From Saprospiraceae bacterium (GTDB lineage: Bacteria; Bacteroidota; Bacteroidia; Chitinophagales; Saprospiraceae): 64,000 bases of DNA. The stretch spans positions 1-64,000 of the forward strand of contig JAEUUO010000028.1 of NCBI GenBank assembly GCA_016787575.1, given 5' to 3'. The translations under genes and the position numbers were made by a program. The notes under the pieces were generated by a model, which saw only the letters and a list, made by a program, of their open reading frames with translations, ran no database searches and was not told the origin of the DNA. Of this stretch, positions 25,959-37,683 are shown piece by piece. Every line of letters starts with the position of its first letter. Positions within the stretch are counted from its first letter, which is position 1.

Positions 25959-26507
25959 ATGAGCAGCGATAAAAGGTGGTATTCCTTAAGGGTTATAAGC
26001 GGAAAAGAAAAGAAAATTCGCGAACGATTGGAACTTGAAGTCAATCGCTCGGGATGGTCCGATATCATTTCGCAGGTAATCGTACCTTCGGAAAAAGTGT
26101 ATAAGATCAGAAATGGTAAGAAAGTAATAATGGAACGCAATATTTTACCAGGCTATTTACTGGTAGAAGCCTTGCCTTCAAAGTTGAGCGGTGAAATTGT
26201 TCAACACATTACCAATATGCCGGACATTATCCATTTTCTGGGAAAAAACAATCCGATTCCTATGACTCAGGTTGAAGCCAACCGAATGCTTGGAAAAGTG
26301 GATGAATCTCAGGAAGTAGGTGAAACCATGATCGAACCATTTATTATTGGAGAAACCATTAAAATTATTGATGGTCCATTCAATGATTTTGTTGGGGATA
26401 TCAAAGAAGTAAATGAAGAAAAAAAGAAAGTAAAAGTAATTGTAAAAATATTCGGACGAGGTACAGAAGTCGAATTGAATTTTATGCAAGTTGAAAAAAC
26501 GAATTAA
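25959..26507 (+). CDS. nusG: Transcription termination/antitermination factor NusG
   Basis: 182 residues. NGN domain ~1-115 ('[20 protein letters not shown]', '[13 protein letters not shown]', '[13 protein letters not shown]') and C-terminal KOW domain ~128-180 ('[32 protein letters not shown]'). It binds RNA polymerase and couples it to the ribosome or to Rho. The stop codon is 2 bp before rplK. Confidence 0.96.
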   Translation: MSSDKRWYSLRVISGKEKKIRERLELEVNRSGWSDIISQVIVPSEKVYKIRNGKKVIMERNILPGYLLVEALPSKLSGEIVQHITNMPDIIHFLGKNNPIPMTQVEANRMLGKVDESQEVGETMIEPFIIGETIKIIDGPFNDFVGDIKEVNEEKKKVKVIVKIFGRGTEVELNFMQVEKTN

Positions 26508-26509
26508 TT

Positions 26510-26953
26510 ATGGCAAAGGAAATTGAAGGTTTTATAAAATTACAAGTTAAAGGCGGACAAGCAAATCCAGCACCACCTGTAGGACCTGCTTTGGGTTCCA
26601 AAGGGGTCAATATCATGGAATTTTGCAAAAGGTTTAACGCAAAAACACAAGACCAACCTGGAAAATTATTACCGGTTGTGATTACCTTATTTAAAGATAA
26701 ATCTTTTGATTTTGTTGTTAAATCTCCTCCTGCTGCAATCCAATTGTTGGAAGCAGCCAAACTAAAAGGAGGCTCCCCAGAACCTAACCGTAAAAAAGTT
26801 GGATCTGTAAGTTGGGACCAGGTTGAAGCAATTGCAAAAGATAAAATGGCTGACTTGAATGCATTTACCATGGAATCAGCAATGAAAATGGTTGCAGGAA
26901 CCGCCAGAAGTATGGGTTTAACCGTATCTGGTTCAGCACCCTGGCAAAATTAA
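26510..26953 (+). CDS. rplK: Ribosomal protein uL11
   Basis: 147 residues. '[36 protein letters not shown]' is the diagnostic N-terminal block; the C-terminal RNA-binding domain follows ('[40 protein letters not shown]'). It binds the GTPase-associated centre of 23S rRNA. Confidence 0.97.
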   Translation: MAKEIEGFIKLQVKGGQANPAPPVGPALGSKGVNIMEFCKRFNAKTQDQPGKLLPVVITLFKDKSFDFVVKSPPAAIQLLEAAKLKGGSPEPNRKKVGSVSWDQVEAIAKDKMADLNAFTMESAMKMVAGTARSMGLTVSGSAPWQN

Positions 26954-26970
26954 ATTTATATTTTAAGGGA

Positions 26971-26988
26971 GTTCGTCTTATGACGAAC
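26971..26988 (+). promoter_or_regulatory. Short perfect hairpin between rplK and rplA
   Basis: GTTCGTC-TTAT-GACGAAC, a 7-bp perfect stem with a 4-nt loop, 23 bp before the rplA ATG. No T-tract, so it is not a terminator. It could be an RNA-processing or L1-binding element; role unproven. Confidence 0.4.
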
Positions 26989-27011
26989 GCTATCACCTAA
27001 AACCAATTATA

Positions 27012-27704
27012 ATGGGACAATTAACAAAGAAAAGAAAACAGATTAATGGGAAAGTAGATCCTAAAAAACTCTACAACATTGAGGATGCATGTGCCTTGGT
27101 CAAGGAAGTAAACACCACTAAATTTGATGCATCTGTCGATTTGCACATCCGCCTAGGTGTTGATCCTCGAAAACCAGATCAGGCCATTCGCGGAACGGTA
27201 ACCCTTCCTAACGGAACCGGTAAAACCAAGCGGGTATTGGTACTTTGTACACCTGATAAAGAAGCTGAAGCTAAAGCAGCAGGAGCAGATTTTGTTGGAT
27301 TGGATGAGTTCATTCAAAAAATTGAAGGTGGGTGGACCGATATTGATATCATCATTGCCATGCCGACAGTTATGGCGAAGCTAGGTAAAATTGGTAAAAT
27401 TTTGGGACCAAGAGGATTGATGCCCAATCCAAAAACTGGTACGGTTACCATGGATTTAGCTGGTGCCATCAATGATGTTAAAGGAGGTAAAATTGCATTC
27501 CGTGTTGATAAATTTGGAATTATTCATGCATCTATTGGTCGGGTATCCTTTACTCCTCAAAAATTAAAAGAGAATAGCAATGAATTACTCCAGGCAATAA
27601 ATAAATTAAAACCTTCTTCTGCAAAAGGTGCTTATTTTAAAAGTATTTCCATGGCTTCAACAATGAGTCCAGGAATAGCAATAGACACCAGAGAGGTTCA
27701 TTAA
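27012..27704 (+). CDS. rplA: Ribosomal protein uL1
   Basis: 230 residues. Shows '[38 protein letters not shown]' and the signature region '[25 protein letters not shown]'. It forms the L1 stalk of the 50S subunit and in other bacteria represses its own operon by binding mRNA. Confidence 0.97.
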   Translation: MGQLTKKRKQINGKVDPKKLYNIEDACALVKEVNTTKFDASVDLHIRLGVDPRKPDQAIRGTVTLPNGTGKTKRVLVLCTPDKEAEAKAAGADFVGLDEFIQKIEGGWTDIDIIIAMPTVMAKLGKIGKILGPRGLMPNPKTGTVTMDLAGAINDVKGGKIAFRVDKFGIIHASIGRVSFTPQKLKENSNELLQAINKLKPSSAKGAYFKSISMASTMSPGIAIDTREVH

Positions 27705-27727
27705 TCATTATTTAAATTAGAAACATC

Positions 27728-28261
27728 ATGACTAGAGAAGATAAATCAGCAGCAATCCAGGAGTTAAAAGACAAATTTGCCAATGCACAGTTTTTTTATG
27801 TAACGGATTCATCGACCTTAACTGTTGAACAAATCAACCAGTTTCGTAGAAAATGTTTTGAGCAAGGCATAGAAATGCAAGTAGTTAAAAATACCCTTGC
27901 AGTAAAAGCACTTCAAAGTTTAGAAGAAGAGCGTGGTTTTGCGCCTTTATTAAGTGCATTTGAAGGACCGTCTTCAGTATTGTTTACAGACAATGCTGCA
28001 GCACCTGCACGGATTATTAAAGAATTTCGCGAGCATCATGAAAGGCCCCTTTTAAAAGCGGCTTACATTGATTCCGCAGTGTTCTCAGGAGATGACCAAT
28101 TAAAAGTTTTGGTTTCACTGAAAACAAAAGAAGAATTAATCGGAGATATAATTTTCATTTTGAAATCACCTGCAACCAATGTTATTGGAGCTTTGAAATC
28201 TGGCGGTCAAAAAATTGCCGGAATTGTCAAAACGCTCGAAGAACGTGCAAGTGCTTCTTAA
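27728..28261 (+). CDS. rplJ: Ribosomal protein uL10
   Basis: 177 residues. 'FFYVTDSSTLTVEQINQFRRKCFEQGIEMQVVKNTLAVKAL' matches the N-terminal rRNA-binding domain; a C-terminal helix (~150-177) binds L7/L12 dimers. Only 23 bp separate it from rplA, too little for the long L10-binding leader found in many Firmicutes and Proteobacteria, so any autoregulatory site must lie in coding sequence or elsewhere. Confidence 0.96.
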   Translation: MTREDKSAAIQELKDKFANAQFFYVTDSSTLTVEQINQFRRKCFEQGIEMQVVKNTLAVKALQSLEEERGFAPLLSAFEGPSSVLFTDNAAAPARIIKEFREHHERPLLKAAYIDSAVFSGDDQLKVLVSLKTKEELIGDIIFILKSPATNVIGALKSGGQKIAGIVKTLEERASAS

Positions 28262-28323
28262 TAATTAACAAGGCTTCCAAGTATTAGACGCATATATTAA
28301 TTAACAATTGTAAACAAGAAATC

Positions 28324-28701
28324 ATGGTAGATGTAAATGCTTTAGCAGATCAGTTAGTAAATCTTACTATTAAAGAAGTAAATGAGCTGGCTTCTGTATT
28401 AAAGGACAAGTACGGTATTGAACCGGCTGCTGCTGCTGTAGCTGTTGCCGCACCTGCTGGTGGGGGCGCTGCTGCTGCTGCTGCTGAAAAAACTGAATTT
28501 GATGTAATCCTCAAATCAGGCGGTGCCAATAAACTTAACGTAATTAAAGAAGTTAAAAATTTATTGAATTTGGGTCTTAAAGAAGCAAAAGACCTGGTTG
28601 ATGGAGCTCCTTCAACTTTAAAACAAGGTGTATCAAAAGAAGAAGCAAACTCTTTGAAAGATACCTTGACTGCTGCTGGTGCTGAAATTGAAGTAAAATA
28701 A
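28324..28701 (+). CDS. rplL: Ribosomal protein bL12
   Basis: 125 residues. N-terminal dimerisation part (~1-35), Ala/Gly-rich hinge (~38-55) and C-terminal factor-binding domain ('[41 protein letters not shown]'). Present as two dimers or more on L10. Followed by a strong hairpin that probably limits read-through into rpoB. Confidence 0.97.
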   Translation: MVDVNALADQLVNLTIKEVNELASVLKDKYGIEPAAAAVAVAAPAGGGAAAAAAEKTEFDVILKSGGANKLNVIKEVKNLLNLGLKEAKDLVDGAPSTLKQGVSKEEANSLKDTLTAAGAEIEVK

Positions 28702-28755
28702 TTTCAAAGCACGAGAGTATACCTTTGATAGTAAAAGGAATACATATATAAATCT

Positions 28756-28802
28756 TGACTTGAGTCACAGATCGCTGTGATTCAAGTCATGTATTTTTTT
28801 TA
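28756..28802 (+). terminator. Attenuator/terminator between rplL and rpoB
   Basis: GACTTGA.TCACAG pairs with CTGTGA.TCAAGTC around ATCG, a stem of about 14-15 bp, followed after GTA by a run of T. It lies 55 bp after rplL and 126 bp before rpoB. Partial termination here would set the ribosomal-protein to polymerase ratio, as in E. coli. No consensus promoter was found between it and rpoB. Confidence 0.75.
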
Positions 28803-28927
28803 TATATTATTTATACGTGTTTCTGATCAAATTGCTTTCTAGCATTGTTTGAATTGAAGCACTTGTAAATGGATCATTGAGATCGTTTTTATTTTGGGGA
28901 ACGGGTTATAATAAATACTAAAAACAC

Positions 28928-31900
28928 ATGGCTTCAACTGCATTAAAACCACAACTGAGATCACGGCACAACTTTGGAAAAGCACCCCTACACGTACCTT
29001 ATCCTGATTTTCTGGAAATTCAACTCAAGTCTTTTAAAGAGTTTTTCCAGCTGGAAACAACACCTGACAAAAGGATTAATGAGGGTTTATTTAAAGTATT
29101 CAAAGAAAATTTTCCAATATCAGATGCCAGAAGCATTTTCGTTTTGGAATTCCTGGATTACTATGTTGATCCACCTCGATATACCATAGATGAGTGCGTT
29201 CAAAGAGGATTGACATTTTCTGTTCCTCTAAAAGCTCGCTTGCGTCTATCCTGCAACGACGAAGAACACGTGGATTTTAAAACAATTGAACAGGATGTTT
29301 TTCTTGGAAACATTCCGTACATGACTCCAAAAGGTACCTTCGTTATCAATGGTGCGGAGCGTGTAGTTGTTTCACAATTACACCGTTCTCCAGGTGTGTT
29401 TTTTAGTCAAACCTATCACCCAAATGGTACCAAAATCTTTTCTGCCCGGGTAATTCCTTTCAAAGGTGCCTGGATGGAATTTGCAACAGACATTAACCTG
29501 GTGATGTATGCTTACATTGACCGTAAAAAGAAATTCCCCGTTACTACCTTGTTGCGTGCCATCGGTTACACTTCTGATAAAGATATTTTACATTTATTTA
29601 ATCTTGCTGAAGAAATCAAGGCAACTCAAAAAGATCTCAAAAAAGCAGTTGGACGTAAATTGGCAGCAAGGATCTTGAAGCGATGGACCGAAGATTTTGT
29701 TGATGAAGATACCGGTGAATTGGTAACAGTTGAAAGAAATGAAATCATCCTCGAACGAGACACCATTTTGGATGAAGACAATATTAAAATGATCAGTGAA
29801 GCCTCTGTTGACAATATTATTTTGCAGCGTGAGGACATTACTGAAGACTATTCTATAATTTACAATACACTGCAAAAAGATCCTTCCAGTTCGGAAATGG
29901 AAGCAGTGATCCACATCTATCGTCAATTGCGGGGGTCGGATCCACCGGATGACGATACTGCTCGTGGAATTATTGATAAACTTTTCTTCTCAGATAAACG
30001 ATATAATTTAGGAGAAGTAGGTCGGTATAAAATCAATAAGAAATTAAATCTGAAAGCATCCATGGATACTTTGGTGTTAACCAAAGAAGATATCACAGAG
30101 ATTGTAAAGTATTTAATTTCATTGATTAATCAAAAAGCAGAGCTGGATGATATCGATCATTTAAGTAATAGAAGAGTACGTACGGTGGGCGAACAATTGT
30201 TTGCTCAATTTGGAGTAGGTTTGGCAAGAATGGCTCGTACCATTCGTGAACGTATGAATGTTCGGGACAATGAGGTATTTACACCAATTGATTTGATCAA
30301 TGCAAGAACTTTATCTTCTGTAATTAATTCGTTTTTTGGTACCAGCCAGTTGTCTCAGTTTTTGGATCAAACCAACCCACTTTCAGAAATTACACACAAG
30401 CGAAGAATATCTGCTCTGGGGCCAGGTGGTTTATCTCGGGAACGTGCAGGATTTGAGGTGCGTGACGTACACTATTCACATTATGGACGTTTGTGTACAA
30501 TTGAAACTCCAGAAGGACCAAACATTGGATTGATTTCCACACTTTGTGTGCATGCAAAAATTAATTCCATGGGATTTTTGGAAACGCCCTATTGGAAAGT
30601 GGATTCAGGAAAAGTGAATATTAAAAATGGAATTCAATACCTGTCTGCGGAAGAAGAAGATTATGCAAAAATTGCACAGGCAAACGTTCCGGTAGATAAG
30701 AAAGGAGATTTTCAGATACAAAAAGTAAAAGGGAGAGAACATGGGGAGTTCCCGGTTCTTGAGCCACTTGAATTGGAATTCATGGATGTTGCACCCAACC
30801 AAATTGTGGGTGTTTCTGCTTCATTGATTCCATTTTTGGAAAATGACGATGCGAATCGTGCGTTGATGGGTTCCAACATGCAACGTCAGGCCGTTCCATT
30901 AATTCGTCCACATGCACCTATTGTCGGAACAGGATTGGAAGCTAAAGTTGCACACGATTCGAGAATGTTGATTACTGCTGAAGGTGAAGGAGCTGTTGAA
31001 TTTGTAGATTCCACCAAAATTGTAATTCGTTACGATCGGAATGAAGAAGAAAATCTGGTATCGTTTGAAGAAAACGTAAAGGAATATTCTTTAACAAAGT
31101 TTGCCAGAACCAACCAGGCAACCTGTATTAATCTTAAACCAATTGTAAAGAAAGGAGATCGGGTTTCAGTAGGTACCATTCTTTCTGATGGATATGCTAC
31201 TGAAAACGGTGAATTGGCATTGGGTCAAAATTTACAAGTGGCATTCATGCCTTGGAAAGGATATAACTTTGAAGATGCGATTGTAATTTCAGAACGTGTA
31301 ATTCAGGAGGACATTTTTACTTCGATACACATAGAAAGCTTTGAGTTAGAAGTTCGCGATACCAAACTTGGCGAAGAAGAATTAACCAATGACATTCCAA
31401 ATGTTAGTGAAGAAGCAACCAAAGATTTGGATGAAAATGGAATTATTAGAATTGGTGCAAATGTAGAGGAGGGCGATATTTTAATTGGAAAAATAACACC
31501 TAAAGGTGAAACAGATCCAACGCCTGAAGAAAAATTATTGCGTGCCATTTTCGGTGATAAAGCAGGAGACGTAAAAGATGCTTCTTTAAAAGTGCCGCCA
31601 TCTATCGAAGGTGTTGTAATCGACAAACAACTTTACGCACGTGCTAAGAAAGACAAATTCCAGAAAGTTCAGGAGAAAGATTTATTAACCAGATTGGATG
31701 ATAAGCATGCAGTAGCTTTAAATGAATTAAAAACCATCCTCATTGATAAATTATTGAAGTTGATAAAAGATCAACTTTCAACTGGTGTTAAAAGTATTTA
31801 TGGGGAGGAGTTGATTGCAAAGGGTTCCAAATATACCAATCCGCTTTTAAAGAAAATTGATTTTACGAAAGTGGACTATTTTAGTTGGACAAAAGATACT

Positions 31901-32746
31901 GAAAAGAATGATGCTGTTTCTAAATTGCTTCACAACTACAATATTAAAGTGAATGAAGAAATTGGAAAATACAAACGCGAAAAATTTAATATCAGTATTG
32001 GAGATGAATTGCCAGCAGGCGTATTGAAACTTGCAAAAGTTTACATTGCAAAGAAACGAAAACTGAAAGTAGGTGATAAGTTAGCAGGTCGCCATGGTAA
32101 TAAAGGAATTGTATCCAGAATTGTGCGTGTAGAAGATATGCCATTTTTGGAAGATGGTTCACCAGTGGATATTGTTCTAAATCCACTTGGGGTACCTTCA
32201 AGGATGAACCTTGGTCAGATCTTTGAAACAGTATTGGGATGGGCTGGAAAAAAATTGGGTGTGCATTTTGCTACTCCGATTTTTGATGGAGCAACCATTC
32301 ATGATATTTATGCACATATTGAAAAAGCTGAATTGCCTCAATTTGGACAAACCTATCTCTACGATGGTGAAACGGGAGATCGTTTTCATCAACAAGCAAC
32401 TGTAGGTGTGATTTATATGTTGAAATTGTCACACATGGTTGATGACAAGATGCACGCTCGTTCAATTGGTCCATATTCTTTGATCACACAACAACCTCTG
32501 GGTGGTAAAGCTCAGTTTGGAGGTCAACGTTTCGGTGAGATGGAGGTTTGGGCATTGGAAGCATTCGGAGCTGCAAATATTTTGCGTGAATTGTTGACTA
32601 TTAAATCAGATGATATCATCGGTCGTGCAAAGGCATACGAAGCCATTGTTAAAGGTGATAATCTTCCTGAACCAAATATTCCTGAATCCTTTAACGTATT
32701 AATCCACGAATTAAGAGGATTGGTGTTAGATGTAAAATTTGAATAA
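28928..32746 (+). CDS. rpoB: RNA polymerase subunit beta
   Basis: 1272 residues. Recognisable throughout: '[17 protein letters not shown]' at the N-terminus, the rifampicin pocket '[45 protein letters not shown]' (residues ~470-515), '[14 protein letters not shown]', '[10 protein letters not shown]' and the C-terminal '[25 protein letters not shown]' (~1190). The rifampicin region has the usual sensitive residues (Q, D, H, S in their normal places). rpoC follows after 21 bp. Confidence 0.98.
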   Translation: MASTALKPQLRSRHNFGKAPLHVPYPDFLEIQLKSFKEFFQLETTPDKRINEGLFKVFKENFPISDARSIFVLEFLDYYVDPPRYTIDECVQRGLTFSVPLKARLRLSCNDEEHVDFKTIEQDVFLGNIPYMTPKGTFVINGAERVVVSQLHRSPGVFFSQTYHPNGTKIFSARVIPFKGAWMEFATDINLVMYAYIDRKKKFPVTTLLRAIGYTSDKDILHLFNLAEEIKATQKDLKKAVGRKLAARILKRWTEDFVDEDTGELVTVERNEIILERDTILDEDNIKMISEASVDNIILQREDITEDYSIIYNTLQKDPSSSEMEAVIHIYRQLRGSDPPDDDTARGIIDKLFFSDKRYNLGEVGRYKINKKLNLKASMDTLVLTKEDITEIVKYLISLINQKAELDDIDHLSNRRVRTVGEQLFAQFGVGLARMARTIRERMNVRDNEVFTPIDLINARTLSSVINSFFGTSQLSQFLDQTNPLSEITHKRRISALGPGGLSRERAGFEVRDVHYSHYGRLCTIETPEGPNIGLISTLCVHAKINSMGFLETPYWKVDSGKVNIKNGIQYLSAEEEDYAKIAQANVPVDKKGDFQIQKVKGREHGEFPVLEPLELEFMDVAPNQIVGVSASLIPFLENDDANRALMGSNMQRQAVPLIRPHAPIVGTGLEAKVAHDSRMLITAEGEGAVEFVDSTKIVIRYDRNEEENLVSFEENVKEYSLTKFARTNQATCINLKPIVKKGDRVSVGTILSDGYATENGELALGQNLQVAFMPWKGYNFEDAIVISERVIQEDIFTSIHIESFELEVRDTKLGEEELTNDIPNVSEEATKDLDENGIIRIGANVEEGDILIGKITPKGETDPTPEEKLLRAIFGDKAGDVKDASLKVPPSIEGVVIDKQLYARAKKDKFQKVQEKDLLTRLDDKHAVALNELKTILIDKLLKLIKDQLSTGVKSIYGEELIAKGSKYTNPLLKKIDFTKVDYFSWTKDTEKNDAVSKLLHNYNIKVNEEIGKYKREKFNISIGDELPAGVLKLAKVYIAKKRKLKVGDKLAGRHGNKGIVSRIVRVEDMPFLEDGSPVDIVLNPLGVPSRMNLGQIFETVLGWAGKKLGVHFATPIFDGATIHDIYAHIEKAELPQFGQTYLYDGETGDRFHQQATVGVIYMLKLSHMVDDKMHARSIGPYSLITQQPLGGKAQFGGQRFGEMEVWALEAFGAANILRELLTIKSDDIIGRAKAYEAIVKGDNLPEPNIPESFNVLIHELRGLVLDVKFE

Positions 32747-32767
32747 CCGCTCTAATCAATAACAAAC

Positions 32768-35700
32768 ATGTCATTTAAAAATAAAGTAACTAAGCAAGAT
32801 CAGGAGTTTGATAAAATCACCATAAGTCTGAGTTCTCCGGATGATATTCTGGAGCGTTCTTTTGGTGAAGTGTTGAAACCTGAAACGATCAACTACCGAT
32901 CCTATAAACCGGAACGCGATGGTTTATTTTGTGAGCGCATATTTGGTCCGGTAAAAGATTACGAATGTTATTGTGGTAAATACAAACGAATCCGTTATCG
33001 CGGAATAGTTTGTGATCGCTGTGGTGTTGAAGTAACTGAAAAGAAAGTTCGACGCGAGCGGATGGGCCACATTAAATTAGTGGTTCCCGTTGTTCACATT
33101 TGGTTTTTTAAATCCCTGCCAAATAAGATCGGGTATTTGTTAGGACTCTCATCTAAGAAATTGGAGTCCATCATTTATTACGAGCGATTTGTAGTAATCC
33201 AACCAGGTTTGGCTGCGGGTAATGGTTCAAATCTTTTAGACCTTATTACAGAAGAAGAGTATTTTGAAATTTTGGATTCACTTCCAAAAGAAAATCAATT
33301 GCTTGATGATAAAGATCCCAACAAGTTTATTGCTAAAATGGGAGCTGAAGCTGTTTTTGAATTGCTGATTCGCTTAAAATTGGATGACCTTTCTTATGAT
33401 TTAAGACATCAGGCATCTAATGAATCATCACAGCAAAGAAAATCTGAAGCTTTAAAACGCTTGCGGGTTGCAGAAGCATTTCGGGAAGGTTTGAATGAAA
33501 AAAACAACAAGCCGGAATGGATGATCATTCAATATCTGCCAGTAATTCCACCGGAATTAAGACCATTGGTGCCATTAGACGGAGGTCGTTTTGCCAGTTC
33601 GGATTTGAATGATTTATACAGAAGAGTTATTATCAGAAACAATCGTTTGAAACGCTTATTGGAAATCAAGGCTCCTGAAGTCATTTTGCGGAATGAAAAA
33701 AGGATGTTGCAGGAAGCGGTGGATTCATTATTTGATAATTCAAGAAAATCAAATGCAGTAAAAGCTGAAGGAGGTCGTGCATTAAAATCTTTAAGTGATA
33801 TTCTTAAAGGAAAACAAGGGCGATTCCGTCAAAACCTTTTGGGTAAACGTGTAGATTACAGTGGTCGATCTGTTATCGTTGTTGGACCTTCTTTAAAATT
33901 GCATGAATGCGGATTGCCAAAAAACATGGCCGCAGAATTATTTAAACCTTTCGTGATTCGTAAACTGATTGAAAGGGGAGTTGTAAAAACTGTTAAATCT
34001 GCAAAAAAATTAGTCGATAGAAAGGATTCTATTATTTGGGATATTCTGGAAAATATTTTGAAAGGACATCCGGTATTATTAAATCGTGCTCCTACACTTC
34101 ACCGTTTATCTATTCAGGCGTTTCAACCAGTATTAATAGAAGGTAAGGCGATTCAGCTTCACCCATTGGTATGCGGTGCATTCAACGCGGATTTTGACGG
34201 TGACCAAATGGCTGTACACGTACCATTAAGCAATGCATCTATATTGGAGGCCCAATTATTGATGCTTGCTTCCCACAACATGCTCAATCCGCAAGATGGG
34301 TCACCTATTACCCTGCCTTCTCAGGACATGGTATTGGGTTTATACTATCTTACAAAAGAGCGTGCTGTTGAAAAAGATAAAAAAGTTAAAATATTCTACA
34401 GCAAAGACGAAGTTGTAATTGCATTCAATGAAAAGAAAATTGAATTGCACGATCCGGTTCAATTAAGAGCTTTGGTAGAGAATGAAAATTTGGAGCTTGA
34501 AAATAAAATGATCCGGACTACAGTTGGTCGGGTTTTATTAAATGAAGTGGTTCCAAGTACTGTTCCTTTTTTAAATGAATTGCTTACAAAGAAAAATTTA
34601 AAACAAATTATTGGTGATATCATTGTTCGTACAAGTTTTGCAGTGACTGCAAAATTTTTAGATGATATCAAGGATTTGGGTTTCTATTGGGCATTTAAAG
34701 CCGGACTTTCATTTAATTTAGGGGACTTGATTACGCCTTCAATCAAACAGAAAACCTTGGATGAAGCGCAGCGTGAGGTTGAGGAAATCTGGGATAGTTA
34801 CAATATGGGTTTAATTACCAATAACGAACGATATAACCAGATTATCGATAAGTGGACCTACGCAGACAACCGGGTAACCGATAATTTAATGAAAGAGTTG
34901 GCAGCACACAAAGGCGGATTTAATTCTGTTTACATGATGTTGCATTCTGGTGCCAGAGGTTCTAAACAACAAATTAAACAGCTGTGTGGATTGAGAGGAT
35001 TAATGGCAAAGCCAAGAAAATCCGGAGATACGGGAAGTGCAATTATTGAAAACCCGATCTTATCAAATTTCCAGGATGGCTTATCCGTTTTGGAATACTT
35101 CATTTCAACGCATGGTGCGCGTAAAGGTTTGGCCGATACTGCTTTGAAAACAGCAGATGCCGGTTATTTAACTAGAAGGTTGGTTGATGTGGCGCAAGAT
35201 GTGGTAATCTCAGATGAAGATTGCAATACATTGCGTGGAATTGAAACCACTGCATTGGTTGACAATGAAAAAGTAATTGAAAATTTAGCGTCAAGAATTA
35301 TTGGCCGATTCAGTTTGCATAATATTTTGCATCCATTAACCGAAGAGCCCATTTTGTTAGCTGGCGAATACATCGATGACAAGACTGCTCACAATATTGA
35401 GAAATTAGGTATTGAATCAGTTACCATTCGATCTGTATTAACATGTGAAGCAAAAAATGGAGTTTGTACTAAATGTTATGGTAAAAACTTAGCCACGGGC
35501 CGTATTACTGAAGAAGGAGATGCAGTTGGTATCATTGCTGCTCAAAGTATTGGTGAGCCTGGTACCCAGTTAACATTACGTACCTTCCACGTGGGTGGTG
35601 TGGCTGCCGTTTCTAAAGCTGAATCTGAAATTGTAGCAAAATTTGATGGTATCATTGAATACGATGGCTTGAAAGTTTCAGAACTTGTAGAAAATAATAC

Positions 35701-37036
35701 AAAAAGCACTATCGTAATTTCAAGATCTGGTGAAATCCGGATTTTGGATGCTGAAAACAATAAAATATTAACGAATATGCACGTTCCTTACGGATCGTTC
35801 TTATCCGTGAAAGATAAACAGAAAGTAAGTAAAGGAGATTTGATTTGTAACTGGGATCCATTTAATGCCCTGATCATTTCAGAGTTTTCTGGAATTATTA
35901 AATATGATTCCATTGAAGAAGGTGTAACTTATCGAATGGAACGCGATGACCAAACCGGGTATTCTGAAAAAGTTATTATTGAATCTAAAAACAAGAAAAA
36001 GATACCGGCTATTTCAATTGTGAATGCTGCGGGTGAAGAATTAAAAACATACTCTTTACCTGTAGGAGCTTACATTACCATTGATGATAACAGCGACATC
36101 AGTGCTGGTCAGAAAATTGGCAAAATCCCAAGAAACGTAAGCAAGGTTTCCGATATTACTGGAGGTCTGCCAAGGGTTACAGAGTTGTTTGAAGCCAGAA
36201 ACCCATCCAATCCTGCTGTTGTTAGTGAGATTGATGGAATTGTTTTCTATGGCAAAATAAAGCGTGGTAATCGTGAAATATTTGTTGAAGATGAACGGAC
36301 GCAACAAAGAAGAAAATACTTGATTGGTTTGTCTAAACACATCTTGGTTCAGGAAGGTGATTTTGTTAGAGCAGGAACTCCTTTATCTGACGGCACAACA
36401 GCGCCAAGAGATATTATGATGATAAAAGGACTGTTTGCAGTTCAATCTTATCTGGTAAATGGTGTTCAGGAAGTGTATCGTTCACAAGGTATCAACATCA
36501 ATGATAAACACATTGAGGTTATTGTTAGACAAATGATGCGTTGGGTACAGATAGAGGATCCGGGAGATACAACTTTATTAGAAGGCGAGCCTGTAGACCG
36601 TTGGGAGTTTATTGATGCAAACGATGATATATTTGATAAAAAAGTTGTAACCGAAGCAAACGATTCTACAAAATTGAAAGCAGGACAACTGGTTTCTATC
36701 AGACAGTTGCGTGACGAAAACTCATTCTTAAAGCGAAATGATAAAAAATTAGTTGAGTATCGGGATGCAACTTCTGCAACAGCAAGTCCATTGTTATTGG
36801 GTATCACAAGAGCATCATTGGGTACCAGCAGCTGGATTTCTGCTGCTTCATTCCAGGAGACTACCAAAGTGTTAAGTTCTGCAGCAATGTCTGCAAAGAG
36901 CGATGACTTGTCAGGATTGAAGGAAAATGTAATTATCGGAAAGAAAATTCCTGCCGGTACTGGACATAGGAAGTATAAAGACTTATTCGTTCGTTCAGCA
37001 AACAGCAAGAAAAATTTAGTCGAAGCAGAAAATTAG
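32768..37036 (+). CDS. rpoC: RNA polymerase subunit beta'
   Basis: 1422 residues. N-terminal zinc site '[21 protein letters not shown]' (~67-88), catalytic NADFDGD with the three Mg-binding Asp residues at 473-479, bridge-helix and trigger-loop region, second zinc site '[16 protein letters not shown]' and '[21 protein letters not shown]' (~925-945). The C-terminus ends in '[15 protein letters not shown]', typical for the family. Last gene of the long block; a terminator follows. Confidence 0.98.
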   Translation: MSFKNKVTKQDQEFDKITISLSSPDDILERSFGEVLKPETINYRSYKPERDGLFCERIFGPVKDYECYCGKYKRIRYRGIVCDRCGVEVTEKKVRRERMGHIKLVVPVVHIWFFKSLPNKIGYLLGLSSKKLESIIYYERFVVIQPGLAAGNGSNLLDLITEEEYFEILDSLPKENQLLDDKDPNKFIAKMGAEAVFELLIRLKLDDLSYDLRHQASNESSQQRKSEALKRLRVAEAFREGLNEKNNKPEWMIIQYLPVIPPELRPLVPLDGGRFASSDLNDLYRRVIIRNNRLKRLLEIKAPEVILRNEKRMLQEAVDSLFDNSRKSNAVKAEGGRALKSLSDILKGKQGRFRQNLLGKRVDYSGRSVIVVGPSLKLHECGLPKNMAAELFKPFVIRKLIERGVVKTVKSAKKLVDRKDSIIWDILENILKGHPVLLNRAPTLHRLSIQAFQPVLIEGKAIQLHPLVCGAFNADFDGDQMAVHVPLSNASILEAQLLMLASHNMLNPQDGSPITLPSQDMVLGLYYLTKERAVEKDKKVKIFYSKDEVVIAFNEKKIELHDPVQLRALVENENLELENKMIRTTVGRVLLNEVVPSTVPFLNELLTKKNLKQIIGDIIVRTSFAVTAKFLDDIKDLGFYWAFKAGLSFNLGDLITPSIKQKTLDEAQREVEEIWDSYNMGLITNNERYNQIIDKWTYADNRVTDNLMKELAAHKGGFNSVYMMLHSGARGSKQQIKQLCGLRGLMAKPRKSGDTGSAIIENPILSNFQDGLSVLEYFISTHGARKGLADTALKTADAGYLTRRLVDVAQDVVISDEDCNTLRGIETTALVDNEKVIENLASRIIGRFSLHNILHPLTEEPILLAGEYIDDKTAHNIEKLGIESVTIRSVLTCEAKNGVCTKCYGKNLATGRITEEGDAVGIIAAQSIGEPGTQLTLRTFHVGGVAAVSKAESEIVAKFDGIIEYDGLKVSELVENNTKSTIVISRSGEIRILDAENNKILTNMHVPYGSFLSVKDKQKVSKGDLICNWDPFNALIISEFSGIIKYDSIEEGVTYRMERDDQTGYSEKVIIESKNKKKIPAISIVNAAGEELKTYSLPVGAYITIDDNSDISAGQKIGKIPRNVSKVSDITGGLPRVTELFEARNPSNPAVVSEIDGIVFYGKIKRGNREIFVEDERTQQRRKYLIGLSKHILVQEGDFVRAGTPLSDGTTAPRDIMMIKGLFAVQSYLVNGVQEVYRSQGININDKHIEVIVRQMMRWVQIEDPGDTTLLEGEPVDRWEFIDANDDIFDKKVVTEANDSTKLKAGQLVSIRQLRDENSFLKRNDKKLVEYRDATSATASPLLLGITRASLGTSSWISAASFQETTKVLSSAAMSAKSDDLSGLKENVIIGKKIPAGTGHRKYKDLFVRSANSKKNLVEAEN

Positions 37037-37053
37037 AATTTACTTTAATTTAA

Positions 37054-37092
37054 ATAAAAAAAAGGCTTTCATAACGAAGGCCTTTTTTTTAT
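37054..37092. terminator. Bidirectional terminator between rpoC and ribE
   Basis: AAAAAAAAGGC(T)TT ... AAGGCCTTTTTTTT around CATAACG: a GC-short stem flanked by A-tract and T-tract, so it can stop transcription of rpoC (+) and of the ribE operon (-). Confidence 0.8.
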
Positions 37093-37098
37093 TTTTAA

Positions 37099-37683
37099 TT
37101 ATAGCTGTTTGGAACGAATGATGTATTTGCCAATTAGATCAAATTCTATATTAACGAAGTCTCCGGCTTTTAAATATTTTAAATTGGTATGATCCCAGGT
37201 ATAGGGGATGATTGTAACTTGAAAAGATTTTTGTTTCAATTTTGAAACTGTCAAGCTAATACCATTTATACAAACTGAACCTTTAGGAATTATCAAAGGG
37301 GCAAATTCTTTCTTTAGTTCAAACTCAAGCACATGACTGCCATCTAATCTGTTTATTTTTTTTAGTTTGGAAGTACCATCTACATGTCCGGTAACCAAGT
37401 GACCGTCCAGGCGATTGCTCAACAACATAGCCCTTTCTAAATTAATAAAGTCACCTTTTTTTAGTTTTAATAAATTGGTTTTTTCAAGGGTTTCGCGGAC
37501 AGCAGTTACTTTGTGTTTGGTTTTAGAATGTTGAATCACAGTCAGACAAATGCCATTATGAGATAAACTTTGATCAATTTTAAGTTCCTTGGAAAGTGAG
37601 CTGGCAATTTCTAGCTGAAGATTGCCTTTTTCTTTTTGTATGCTGATGACACGTCCTAAAGTTTCTATGATACCTGTAAACAT
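37099..37683 (-). CDS. ribE: Riboflavin synthase alpha subunit
   Basis: 194 residues. It joins two lumazine molecules to make riboflavin. Two internally related lumazine-binding halves are seen: 'MFTGIIETLGRVISIQ...' (1-90) with 'SHNGICLTV' and 'GHVDGTSKLKKI...' (95-190) with 'INGISLTV'. Last gene of a minus-strand operon; its ATG overlaps the preceding gene's stop by one base (TAATG), so translation is probably coupled. The rest of the riboflavin pathway is not in the window. Confidence 0.95.
   Translation of the reverse strand: MFTGIIETLGRVISIQKEKGNLQLEIASSLSKELKIDQSLSHNGICLTVIQHSKTKHKVTAVRETLEKTNLLKLKKGDFINLERAMLLSNRLDGHLVTGHVDGTSKLKKINRLDGSHVLEFELKKEFAPLIIPKGSVCINGISLTVSKLKQKSFQVTIIPYTWDHTNLKYLKAGDFVNIEFDLIGKYIIRSKQL

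Noticed and set aside
29594..36980. Many long antisense ORFs in rpoB and rpoC
   Set aside because: Shadows of conserved genes with strong codon bias; no independent features.
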